From: Burkholderia stabilis
GTDB lineage: Bacteria; Pseudomonadota; Gammaproteobacteria; Burkholderiales; Burkholderiaceae
Direction of reading: 5' to 3'
DNA: 64,000 bases
Assembly: GCF_001742165.1 (NCBI RefSeq)
Contig: NZ_CP016442.1
Location: 248,001 to 312,000 of the forward strand
Position numbers and translations under genes: made by a program. The notes under the pieces were generated by a model. The model had not been told where the DNA came from. It did no database searches and saw nothing but the letters and a program-made list of their open reading frames with translations. This document shows positions 19,292 through 27,676 of this stretch, piece after piece (position 1 is the stretch's first letter; the number at the start of each line of letters is the position of its first letter).

Positions 19292-20501
19292 GGAAACGCT
19301 GATCAATGAGCCTGTCGTCCGCATAACGGACGAGGCAGGTTGCAATTTTCAGATTGACGTAGGAATTTGACGACATGCGAGGTGAGTTTCGCTCGTATTC
19401 GGGCCTCACTTCCCGCGTTTTTCACACACATGACGGATTGCTCCCATGAGTCGACAACAGCTGATTTTTCGCGATCACCAGGTTCGCCAGCGCGAACAGA
19501 CTGAACAGCTGTGCCGTGTTCCTGGCTAGACCCTTGTAGCGCACCTTGCGATGACGAAACAGGTTCTTCACGACATGAAACGGATGCTCGACCCGGGCGC
19601 GGATCTGCGCCTTGGTTCGCTCGACCGCGATCACGAGGTCCTTCAGCGGACCTTCCTGCATCGCCCTGATCTTTCCGCGCTTGAGCGCCACGTGCCACTT
19701 CACCGTCTTGCCCTTCATCTCCTCGCGCTTGTCCACGCCGGTGTAGCCCGCATCGCCAAACGCTTCCTGCTCATGACCGTGCAGCAGGGCGTGGGCCTGC
19801 GATACGTCCGGCTCGTTGGCCGCCGTGGTGACCACGCTATGCACCAGACCCGAGTCGGCGTCGACGCCGACATGGGCCTTCATGCCGAAATACCAGTCGT
19901 TGCCCTTCTTCGTCTGATGCATCTCCGGGTCACGGCTCTTCCCGGCGTTCTTCGTGGACGGCGCAGCCTCGAAGATCGTCGCATCCACCAGCGTGCCTTC
20001 CTTCATCATCAGCCCGCGCTCGCACAACTCGATGCCGATCTCGTCGAACAGCTTTCGCGTCAGTGCGTGCTCGACCAGCAGGCGCCGGAATTTCAACAGC
20101 GTGGTGGCGTCCGGCACGTTCTCGCGCGCCAGGTCGATGCCCGCGAAGGCGCGCATCGCGATGCTGTCGTAGAGCGCATCTTCAAGCCCTTCGTCCGACA
20201 ACCCGTACCACTGCTGCAGCAAGTAGATCCGCAGCATCCGTTCCAGGCCAATCGGCGGCCGGCCACGCTCGCCCTTCGGGTAATACGGCCCGATCACCGA
20301 CAGCAGCCGCGACCAAGGGACGACCTTCTCCATCTCGGCCAGAAAGCGTTGACGCTTGGTCACCCGCTTCTTGCCCGCACTTTCCGCTTCCGCAAAACCG
20401 ATCTGCCGCTGCATCGTCGTGGGTCCGTTCCGTGAGCTTCTTTCTACAACGCCCTTGGCCTCGTCAGCGATGACCGCCAAGCCGAATTGATCAGTGTTTC
20501 C
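19292..20501 (-). mobile_element. IS5-family insertion sequence
   Basis: The inverted ends are GGAAACGCTGATCAA and GGAAACACTGATCAA, flanked by the 4-bp duplication CTAA (19288-19291 and 20502-20505), typical of IS5. The 1210-bp element carries one intact transposase gene and has split an AT-richer gene-free region upstream of the transfer genes. Confidence 0.92.
19422..20480 (-). CDS. IS5-family transposase
   Basis: The DDE transposase has the N-terminal DUF772-type domain (GLERMLRIYLLQQWYGLSDE), then LVDATIFEAAPS (first Asp), AFGDAGYTGVDKRE (second Asp) and the Glu in RARVEHPFHVVKNLF. It is full length at 352 residues. A shorter start at 20414 (MQRQIGFAEAE) is possible and matches the core of many relatives. 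Confidence 0.9.
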   Translation of the reverse strand: MAVIADEAKGVVERSSRNGPTTMQRQIGFAEAESAGKKRVTKRQRFLAEMEKVVPWSRLLSVIGPYYPKGERGRPPIGLERMLRIYLLQQWYGLSDEGLEDALYDSIAMRAFAGIDLARENVPDATTLLKFRRLLVEHALTRKLFDEIGIELCERGLMMKEGTLVDATIFEAAPSTKNAGKSRDPEMHQTKKGNDWYFGMKAHVGVDADSGLVHSVVTTAANEPDVSQAHALLHGHEQEAFGDAGYTGVDKREEMKGKTVKWHVALKRGKIRAMQEGPLKDLVIAVERTKAQIRARVEHPFHVVKNLFRHRKVRYKGLARNTAQLFSLFALANLVIAKNQLLSTHGSNPSCV

Positions 20502-20698
20502 CTAACGGCGTTAACAACCTGATAACACCCGAACCCCTCTGAAACCGGCAAGGCCATGCCCAGCAAGGCGCAGAAGGCGATAACAACGATAACGGGTCGA
20601 CCGTTCGTCGGAAAGTCTCCCCTTTTTCAGGGCAAACGCTGGACAAGCCTGGGAGACCTTGTAGGTTGGGCTTGTGCTGTCCAACAAGGAGGAGACCC
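20502..20698 (+). promoter_or_regulatory. Promoter and repeat region upstream of 20699
   Basis: It contains three GATAAC repeats (about 20520, 20578 and 20587), motif GGTCGACCGTTCGTCGGA 20595-20612, -35 TGGACA 20640-20645, 16-bp spacer, and -10 TAGGTT 20662-20667. A fourth GATAAC lies across the IS near 19240. Repeats before an RHH gene at the head of the mobilisation genes fit accessory-protein sites of an oriT. Confidence 0.6.
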
Positions 20699-21142
20699 AT
20701 GGCAACCCAAACCCGCCCCGTCATGACGGGCACGCGCATCACCGAGGACGATGCGAAGGCGCTGAAGTCCATCTCAGTGGCCACCGGCAAGTCGGTCAGC
20801 GAAATCATCTACGACTGCGTGCGCGCTCGCCTGGACGGCATGGACCACCTCGAAGCCCTGCGGACCGAGCTGATCGACCAGGTGATCGCTGCAACCGAGC
20901 AGTCCACCGTGCTGATGGTTGAAGCGGTGTCCGCCGCCGTTTCCTCCAAGACCGAGGAAAGCGTCCGCGTGGCGTTGAGCGACACCGGCCGTTCCGAACG
21001 GGACGCTCGGGCCAAGCTGCAGCTCAAAGTCGAAAACCTGTCCAACACCGTCGTGGCGGAGATCGAGAAGATCGACGCGAAGTTCAAGGCGATCAACGAC
21101 ACGTTGGTTGCGATCCAGAAGGCCCTGGCCGCCAAGGCCTAA
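20699..21142 (+). CDS. Ribbon-helix-helix protein with coiled coil, TrwA/MobC-like role
   Basis: Residues 10-50 form an RHH unit (RITEDDAKALKSISVATGKS, then VSEIIYDCVRARLDG). The rest is a long amphipathic helix region (KLQLKVENLSNTVVAEIEKI), probably for oligomerisation. The gene heads the transfer cluster and sits 26 bp before the first ATPase gene. In R388 the RHH protein TrwA has the same place and binds oriT; that role is inferred from context only. GGAGGAG precedes the ATG. Confidence 0.65.
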   Translation: MATQTRPVMTGTRITEDDAKALKSISVATGKSVSEIIYDCVRARLDGMDHLEALRTELIDQVIAATEQSTVLMVEAVSAAVSSKTEESVRVALSDTGRSERDARAKLQLKVENLSNTVVAEIEKIDAKFKAINDTLVAIQKALAAKA

Positions 21143-21168
21143 CCCCGGCGACATCACGGAGGAGACAC

Positions 21169-23763
21169 GTGAAGACGATCGCACTGGCGGTACTCAAGAT
21201 GCTGGGCGTTCCCAAAGCCCAGCCCCCGAAGGCAGTAGAACCCCAACCCGTCCAGCCCGCCGCTCCGTTGGCGGAAGACCGTGCCCTGGCACCCTTTGCC
21301 GTTCCCACCGAGATCGACCTGACCAAGCCGCTGGCGGGTCAGGTGCTCCTGGCGTACACCAAGCCGGGATCGGCGGACGGGAAGGCCCCGCCGGTCGAAC
21401 TCCTCCTGACGTTCCGCGACGCGACCACCTCGGTCGCGGTCTTGGGCGGAACCGGGACGGGCAAGACCACGGGCGCGGGCATCCCGCTGCTGAAGCGGCT
21501 GCACGACGCACGCGTGGCGATGCTCGTGACCGACGTGGTGAAGGGCGACTATGCGAACGTCTGCCGGCGCCTGGACCGCACCGTGATCCTGGGTCCGTCC
21601 AGCGACACCATGCCCTGCAACCTGCTGGCGGGCTGGTCCGATCAGAAGCTGCGGGATTTCCTGACGCTGTACAGCTCGAAGGTGAAGGGCGGTGAGGCTT
21701 ACTGGGGGAGCGAGGGCGTGACCGACGCGGTGCTGATCGCACGGTTCATCCGCCACGTCGAGCGCCGGGAGCCCACGCTGGCGGACCTGTTCCACTACCT
21801 CAACGAGCCGTTGAAGTTCGTGGCGCGCTACAAGCTGGCCCACCGGTTCCAGGCGCTCTACACCACCCAGGAGCAGCGGGACGCGGCGGAGGACACGCTG
21901 GCGGCGCTGCGCTCCCGGGAGACCGGGGCCTACGTGTTCTCCATGCTGCACTTCGCCAAGGACCCGTCGGCGAAGAAGGGCAAGACCACCGACATCATCA
22001 CTCAGGTGGGCAGCGCGCCCCCGACCAAGGTTTCCATGGTGACGACGGACGACGCCAAGATTTTCGAGCAGTACGCCTGGCACGTGGCCAGCCTGCTGAC
22101 CATCACCCGTCCGTTCTACGAGAACCCGAAACTTCGCCGGGCCTTCTGCGCGGACGTGGCCACCGGGATCGACTGGTTCGACCTGGTGTACGTACAGCAG
22201 CAGTTCATCGTCCTGGAAATGCCCACCCACACCTACGGCGAGGCCGCCCTGTTCGTCGCCGAGATCCTGCGGATGCAATACCACGACGTCATCCGCGCCT
22301 CACAGGACTTCCGGGACGCCCTGGTGGCGGACGGCAAGCGCGTGGTCTACGGCGTGGACCGTTTCACCGGCGAGCTGCACGACGAGTTCCAGAAGATCCT
22401 GACGGCGGACGGGTCCAGCATGGACGATTCCAACTGGATCGACATTTCCCGGGGCTACGGCCACATCAACATCGTCCTGACCCAGAGCATCACCTCGCTG
22501 CACGGCAAGGCCAAGAACCACTTCGCGGTCGAGGCGTTCGTCCAGAACTGCTGCAACGTTGTGTGCCTGCCGACGATCGACGAGCGCACGCTGCACTACG
22601 TCGAGACCCTGGCCGGGCGCGCGGCGACCACCGTGCGCGAGCACCTGGTGACCCGCACGGGCCGCGAGGCGTTCGTCTACTTCGCCAGCGCGTCCATGAA
22701 CGGCGGCGACACCTGGTCGGGCCTGGTGGAGATCGGCACCTCGCGGTTCCCGCACATGCGGCACACCGTCATGCAGGAGATCATGGCTCGCCCGACGCTG
22801 ATGCGCGCAGCGAGCACCGCTCCGGTTGCGCCGATCGAGGAGACCCGGGTTCCCCAATCGACGGACGAGATCACCGGTCGGGTGTTCTGCGTGACCACGG
22901 CGGCGATCAACTCGGACGGGTTCCTGGACTTCAAGAAGCGGTTGACCCGGGGCGGCCACACGATCACGGACACCGTCCGGATGAAGGCGGCGAAGGAAGG
23001 CGTGGACGCCAGCGGCCACCTGGCGGAGGCGCTGGACCGGCTGGACGCGCTGTACCCGAACAAGGGCGACATCGTGGCGGTCGTGCGCGGAGGTGGGGAC
23101 GTGAAGAACGGGCAGTTCGACACCTACAACGCGCCGGAAAGCGTGGCGGCCCTGGAAGCCCTGCGCGAGCGCGGGGTCTTCGTGGTGGTGGGCGTCGGGC
23201 ACAGCGCGAACGACGACTGGGCGATTCACCGGGCGTGCGACCACGTGTGCGACGTGCCCTACCACGCCGGCGAGGTGGTGGCGCACCTGCTCGACAACCT
23301 GCGGTCGGCGTCGAACGAGGCGGACGTGGTGCTCGCCCGAGTGGGCGGCATCACGCTGACCAAGGGCGTCGCCAGCGACACGCCGGAACCGCAACCCAAG
23401 CCGCTGGTGAAGCCGGTGGCGGACGACCAGGCGGACGCTTCGACGGAAAGCGGGCCGGCCACCGCAGCGGTCGAGGAACCGATCAACCCGCCTTGGGACC
23501 CGCTCCCGCGCGTCGGGGCGGTGCAGAACGTCCGGCCGGCGGTCCAGCCCGATCCGTTCGACGAACCCGGCACCCCGTCCGTGGCCAGTCCCCTGGCGGC
23601 CCGTGCGTCAGCAGCACCGTCCGCTTCGGCGGAATCGCCCCGTGCCCTGGCACCTGCTAAGGTGAAGAAGCCGAGCTGGTACGCCGGGGTGGGCTCGCGG
23701 GACGACCAGGACATTCAGCGGATCATTTCCGAGCTGGACGACCCGGTCGACGGCAACGACTGA
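21169..23763 (+). CDS. VirD4/HerA-like ATPase fused to an ExoVII large-subunit-like domain
   Basis: Residues 80-520 form a P-loop ATPase of the TraD/VirD4/HerA type: Walker A GGTGTGKT (93-100, Lys99), a TDVVKGDY segment, and LHDEFQKIL near 405 as the Walker B candidate. No membrane segment is seen, unlike classical coupling proteins. Residues about 566-725 resemble the catalytic domain of exonuclease VII large subunit: VVRGGG with Arg640, VVVGVGHS with His678, then ANDD and a PYHAGEVVAHLL end matching TPSAAAE in XseA. The Asp after the His is one position further on than in XseA. A Pro/Ala-rich tail follows. It probably processes or moves single-stranded transfer DNA; this is inference. Confidence 0.75.
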   Translation: MKTIALAVLKMLGVPKAQPPKAVEPQPVQPAAPLAEDRALAPFAVPTEIDLTKPLAGQVLLAYTKPGSADGKAPPVELLLTFRDATTSVAVLGGTGTGKTTGAGIPLLKRLHDARVAMLVTDVVKGDYANVCRRLDRTVILGPSSDTMPCNLLAGWSDQKLRDFLTLYSSKVKGGEAYWGSEGVTDAVLIARFIRHVERREPTLADLFHYLNEPLKFVARYKLAHRFQALYTTQEQRDAAEDTLAALRSRETGAYVFSMLHFAKDPSAKKGKTTDIITQVGSAPPTKVSMVTTDDAKIFEQYAWHVASLLTITRPFYENPKLRRAFCADVATGIDWFDLVYVQQQFIVLEMPTHTYGEAALFVAEILRMQYHDVIRASQDFRDALVADGKRVVYGVDRFTGELHDEFQKILTADGSSMDDSNWIDISRGYGHINIVLTQSITSLHGKAKNHFAVEAFVQNCCNVVCLPTIDERTLHYVETLAGRAATTVREHLVTRTGREAFVYFASASMNGGDTWSGLVEIGTSRFPHMRHTVMQEIMARPTLMRAASTAPVAPIEETRVPQSTDEITGRVFCVTTAAINSDGFLDFKKRLTRGGHTITDTVRMKAAKEGVDASGHLAEALDRLDALYPNKGDIVAVVRGGGDVKNGQFDTYNAPESVAALEALRERGVFVVVGVGHSANDDWAIHRACDHVCDVPYHAGEVVAHLLDNLRSASNEADVVLARVGGITLTKGVASDTPEPQPKPLVKPVADDQADASTESGPATAAVEEPINPPWDPLPRVGAVQNVRPAVQPDPFDEPGTPSVASPLAARASAAPSASAESPRALAPAKVKKPSWYAGVGSRDDQDIQRIISELDDPVDGND

Positions 23764-23839
23764 CCACCCACCGGCAGGGCGCCCGCTCCCGCGTCCTGCC
23801 GGTTCGACCCGGGAGCGTACCTGTACAGGAGGTGTTGCG

Positions 23840-24289
23840 ATGGGCATGTGGAAGAGCAGCGAGCAGGAGGGGCTGTCCGAGGTGCCGACGGAGGGGGAGA
23901 GCCCGTCGGTGGTTGAGCTGGAGCACAACCTGGCGGTGCAACTGGGCACCTTGCCGGAGGGGAACCGGAAGGCCACCGCGTCGTTGCTGCTGAACGCGAT
24001 TCGGACCCGGTCGACGGTGGTGCGCATCCGGGCGTTCGTCGCGATGGGCAAGGAGCACTGGATGGGCCACGACGACCACGTGCGGATCAGGCGGGCCCGG
24101 TGGCGCTACTGGTCGTTGCCGCGCGACGTGGTGGGGCGCCACGACGAACCGATGACCGTTCAGGACGTGTCGGAACCGTCCGATCGCCAGGCGGAGGAGA
24201 GCTGGGCCCACCTGCTGGTGCGGTGCTACGCGCTCCCGATGGGGGTGATCGTGCTGGTGGCGACCCTCGGCTACCTCGCGCTCCGCTGA
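23840..24289 (+). CDS. Small tail-anchored hypothetical protein
   Basis: The 149-residue soluble protein ends in one membrane segment (YALPMGVIVLVATLGYLALR), with its N-terminus presumably in the cytoplasm. A strong ribosome site, AGGAGGT, sets the start. It lies between the two ATPase genes and may link them to the membrane; no family is recognised. Confidence 0.65.
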   Translation: MGMWKSSEQEGLSEVPTEGESPSVVELEHNLAVQLGTLPEGNRKATASLLLNAIRTRSTVVRIRAFVAMGKEHWMGHDDHVRIRRARWRYWSLPRDVVGRHDEPMTVQDVSEPSDRQAEESWAHLLVRCYALPMGVIVLVATLGYLALR

Positions 24290-24547
24290 TCCCGCCTTGG
24301 TACGGCTGAATCCGTGCCAGGGCACATCCCCATCCCATGACACCCCCAACCCCATCCCGGCGCGGGGGCCGGTTTCAAAACCCTGCTGACGCCCGTTTCC
24401 GGCGACCGATGCTCGGCCCGGGCCCATGGGCGTCAGCGGGATCGCCCGGTCCCGACCGGGTGGGGTTTCACCGCCTCCGGGCGTAACTTGCGTAACGCGG
24501 CGCGCTCGATACCCTGGGTTGGTCGATCGATCACGGGGGAGGCCCGC
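24290..24547 (+). promoter_or_regulatory. Promoter module upstream of traD-like gene
   Basis: Palindrome GTGCCAGGGCAC 24314-24325, -35 TTGCGT 24488-24493, 16-bp spacer, -10 TACCCT 24510-24515. The gap between palindrome and -35 is 162 bases, about twice the 80 seen elsewhere. Confidence 0.6.
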
Positions 24548-27085
24548 ATGGCCATGCCAGTCCACTACGCTTGGAACCACGTGCCGCGCTGGTTGCCATC
24601 GGACCAACCGTACCGCCTGCTGGGTCCCGCGTTCACGCTGGGCGCTCTCGCAGCCGCGGCAACCTGGAGCGGCACCGTCGCGCTCGAGTGGGCGGTAGCG
24701 GGGCACACCGGCCTGCTGGGCGGTGTCTCCCACATGGGGCTCGGGGAGCACGCGGTCTACTGGCTGAAAACCGCCGCCCACGCGTTCATGTGGAAGCGTC
24801 GCCCGTTCGCGGCGGACGTTGCCGCCTACCAGGCAGCGCTCGACCAACTGAACTGGTGGCTCATCAAAGGGAAGATGCTGCTCGCCACCTTGCCGGCCGC
24901 TGGCGTGTTCGCCGCGCTGGTGAACAAGATGGCGGTGCTCCATTGCGACACCAAGCACCTGTCCGGCATGGAGTACCACGGCGGCAAGGATGCCATGGCG
25001 AAGGCGACGCTGGCCGTCCATGAGTTGAACGGCGAGGGCGCGGAGGGGTTCCTCCCGGTTCACCCGGGACTGCCCGCCTTATCGGAGTCGATCTGGGCCA
25101 AATCCATGATGGTGCTGGGCTCGGCGGGTGCCGGTAAGACGGCGATGCTCACCTGGTTGTTCCGGGCAGCGATGGAGGGCCGCCATCACCTGCTGGTGGT
25201 GGACGTCAAGGGCGACCTGTCGTTCGTGTTCGAGCAACTGAACAAGATGCTCGGCGGGCGGTCGCGCGAGATCGCGATCATCGGCATGTTCAACAAGGGC
25301 GACGCGGCCTGGGCCATCGGCGATGACCTGCGCACCGACCAGGACGCCGTGTCGTTCGCCATCGCGCAGATCCCGGAGTCGAAGGACCCGATGTGGTCGA
25401 ACGGTGCGCGCGGCGTTCTGCGGGTGGTGGTGCTGTCCCTGATCCACGAGTACCGTCAGGCGCGGCGTGAAGCGCGGGCGCGCGGGCTGGAGGCGCCGCC
25501 GGCATGGCACTGGGGCCACTTGGCGCAACGCGTGCAGGCCCCGATGAAGCAGATCTACGAGTGGGCATTGAAGTACGACCCCATGGTGGCGGCCATCATC
25601 GAAGACTTCGAGCGCTCGGCCACCATCAAGTCGTTTGAAATCACCATGCGCAACTTCGCGCAGCCCATCATCGCAATGGGTCAGGCCTGGGGCGACGAGC
25701 TGCCGGGCGAACCGAAGCGTCGACGCGTGTCCCTGCTGCGCTACGTGAAGGGGATGGACAAGCCGGGCTACAACGGTGTTCGGACCATCGTCCTGCGGAA
25801 CAACCAGCGGTACAGCGACATGGCCCAGGGCTACATCCGGGCGATGCACGCGTTCGTCACCGACGCGGTGATGGACCTGGGCACTGGCCAGGGCGGTAAG
25901 GCGGCCCGCAACCTGATCGTGTTCCTCGACGAGTTCGCGGCGATGGGCAAGGTCGAGAGCATCTACAAGGCGTTGGAGATGGGCCGCAGTTACGGGCTGA
26001 AGCACATTCTGGCCGCGCAGACCGAGAGTGCCCTGATCGAGATCTACGGGGAGCACGGGCTCAAGCGGATCCAGGGCAACACCGCGTTGAAGATCTACGG
26101 CCTGGCGGCAGACCCCGCGCAGGCGGCGGACATCACCAACACCTTCCCGAAGCGGCGGGTGCAGAGGTTGATCCGTGGCACCGCGGCGAAGAAGGGGCAG
26201 CCGGCGACGGAGGACGTCTACGAAGAGGCCGACGCCGTCGTGATGTCGGCGGACATCCTGTCCTCGCAGCGACGCATGGGCCCCCAGGGGCGCAAGGGCG
26301 TGCGTGCGATCGTCCGGCTGGGGGACGGCCTGTACCACCTGCTCTGGCCGTTCGCCCCGTCCGACGTGGTGCCCCGCGCTCCGGTGAAGCTCGACCTGAA
26401 ACTGTCGTCCTGGCTCACCGGCGGGAAGGTGGCCCCATTCACGGACTACGCGCCGAAAGCGGGGTGGCCCGAGGTCACCGAGAAGCAGCCGGTTCCGGCG
26501 GAAGTGCCCGCGCCCGTTGGCGGGTCTGGCGGTGCGGACCTGCTCGAATCGTTCGGCCTGATGGACGGTGCGCCGGCGGACGAGGCGAAGCACGGACCCG
26601 AGGCGGTGGCAGAACCCCCGACCACCACTCTGGCCGACCGCCCACTGTCCGCGATGGAGCTGTACGAGCTGGAAATGCAGCGGAAGAAGGAGACGGTGGT
26701 GCAGACCGTGGAGGTGGACGTCGAACGCGACAGCGAGGAGTACCAGCACGCCATGGTCGACGCCGCGAACCTGCAGCGGGAGCAGGAACGCCGCGGCGAC
26801 TGGCACGACCCGGGCGAGATGGACGAGTCGGCCTCCCTCCTGCTCGAAGCGGTCGCGGGCCAGGTGGCGGAGGCGGTGATCCCCGGTGGGCACCTGGTCC
26901 TGGAAGGCTTGAAGCTCGCCGAGGGCGCGCAGGGCCCGGCGAAGAACGTGGAGAACGTGATCGACAACCAGACCGGCGAGGTCCGCACGGTGACGGTGGT
27001 CGCGCCGAAGAAGCAGATCACCACCGTCCGGCAGGTGTCGGTGCGCACGCAGGCCCCGGAGAACGAGCCCGAGCGCTCGCTCTGA
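24548..27085 (+). CDS. traD: TraD/TrwB-type conjugative coupling protein
   Basis: This inner-membrane ATPase links the relaxase-DNA complex to the type IV secretion channel. Two membrane segments (about 23-50 and 116-138) precede the ATPase core with Walker A GSAGAGKT (near 194-201), Walker B LIVFLDEFAAM (near 456-466) and LAAQTESALIEIYG. The C-terminal 200 residues are acidic and variable, as in TraD, and may contact the relaxase. The ATG at 24548 follows GGGGGAGG. The gene name is given by type; the precise lineage is not known to me. Confidence 0.88.
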   Translation: MAMPVHYAWNHVPRWLPSDQPYRLLGPAFTLGALAAAATWSGTVALEWAVAGHTGLLGGVSHMGLGEHAVYWLKTAAHAFMWKRRPFAADVAAYQAALDQLNWWLIKGKMLLATLPAAGVFAALVNKMAVLHCDTKHLSGMEYHGGKDAMAKATLAVHELNGEGAEGFLPVHPGLPALSESIWAKSMMVLGSAGAGKTAMLTWLFRAAMEGRHHLLVVDVKGDLSFVFEQLNKMLGGRSREIAIIGMFNKGDAAWAIGDDLRTDQDAVSFAIAQIPESKDPMWSNGARGVLRVVVLSLIHEYRQARREARARGLEAPPAWHWGHLAQRVQAPMKQIYEWALKYDPMVAAIIEDFERSATIKSFEITMRNFAQPIIAMGQAWGDELPGEPKRRRVSLLRYVKGMDKPGYNGVRTIVLRNNQRYSDMAQGYIRAMHAFVTDAVMDLGTGQGGKAARNLIVFLDEFAAMGKVESIYKALEMGRSYGLKHILAAQTESALIEIYGEHGLKRIQGNTALKIYGLAADPAQAADITNTFPKRRVQRLIRGTAAKKGQPATEDVYEEADAVVMSADILSSQRRMGPQGRKGVRAIVRLGDGLYHLLWPFAPSDVVPRAPVKLDLKLSSWLTGGKVAPFTDYAPKAGWPEVTEKQPVPAEVPAPVGGSGGADLLESFGLMDGAPADEAKHGPEAVAEPPTTTLADRPLSAMELYELEMQRKKETVVQTVEVDVERDSEEYQHAMVDAANLQREQERRGDWHDPGEMDESASLLLEAVAGQVAEAVIPGGHLVLEGLKLAEGAQGPAKNVENVIDNQTGEVRTVTVVAPKKQITTVRQVSVRTQAPENEPERSL

Positions 27086-27114
27086 GGCGGGTCGAAAAAT
27101 CCCCGGGGGCGGGG

Positions 27115-27142
27115 TTGACGCGCCTGGGGGACCCGCTAGGTT
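27115..27142 (+). promoter_or_regulatory. Promoter for 27175
   Basis: -35 TTGACG (27115-27120), 16-bp spacer, -10 TAGGTT (27137-27142), 33 bases before the start codon. Confidence 0.65.
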
Positions 27143-27174
27143 TGGGTACATCCCAACCACCGACGGAGGCGACC

Positions 27175-27543
27175 ATGGCCACCTGGCATCTCATCAACCT
27201 GTTCCTTCTGGGCGTCGTCTTGCTTCTCAGCGTGGCGAGCCTTGTGGTCGAGTTCAACCCGAACCAGGAGTACGGGGTCGATACCGACGACGTGCAGCGC
27301 ATCGTCAGCATTGCGGCGTGGAGCGTGATCATGGCCTGGCTCAGCCACGGGTGGTGGCAAGCCCCGGTGTCCGTGGCCCTCCTGGTCATCGCATTCTTCA
27401 CCTACGCATTTCTGGAGAGCGACGTTCGGGCGTTGCGGGACCGGAAGAAGCGCGTGGCCGAGGCGTGGGCCACGATCCGCGCCGATCGGAAAATTCGCGA
27501 ACGCGCTGCGCAACACCGGGATGAGGCGTCCGAGACCGACTGA
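27175..27543 (+). CDS. Small inner-membrane protein
   Basis: The 122-residue protein has three likely membrane segments (INLFLLGVVLLLSVASLVV, SIAAWSVIMAWLSHGW, VSVALLVIAFFTYAFL) and a charged cytoplasmic tail. The ribosome site is GGAGG. It lies between the coupling-protein and relaxase genes, so a transfer role is likely, but no family is recognised. Confidence 0.65.
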   Translation: MATWHLINLFLLGVVLLLSVASLVVEFNPNQEYGVDTDDVQRIVSIAAWSVIMAWLSHGWWQAPVSVALLVIAFFTYAFLESDVRALRDRKKRVAEAWATIRADRKIRERAAQHRDEASETD

Positions 27544-27676
27544 ACCAGTGGGCGCGGGCCCGCCCGTGGTGGCGCTTGACGCCCTCATTTTCGTCAGTAA
27601 CCTGGATCCGAACCCAACGGCTCGGGTGCTCGATCCATCCGTGCCAGGGCACAGACATACTATATAGGAGGGGACC
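27544..27676 (+). promoter_or_regulatory. Promoter and operator of the relaxase gene
   Basis: -35 TTGACG 27576-27581, 16-bp spacer, -10 TAACCT 27598-27603. The palindrome GTGCCAGGGCAC (27641-27652) lies downstream of the start point, just before GGAGGGG, where a bound protein would be expected to repress. Confidence 0.65.
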
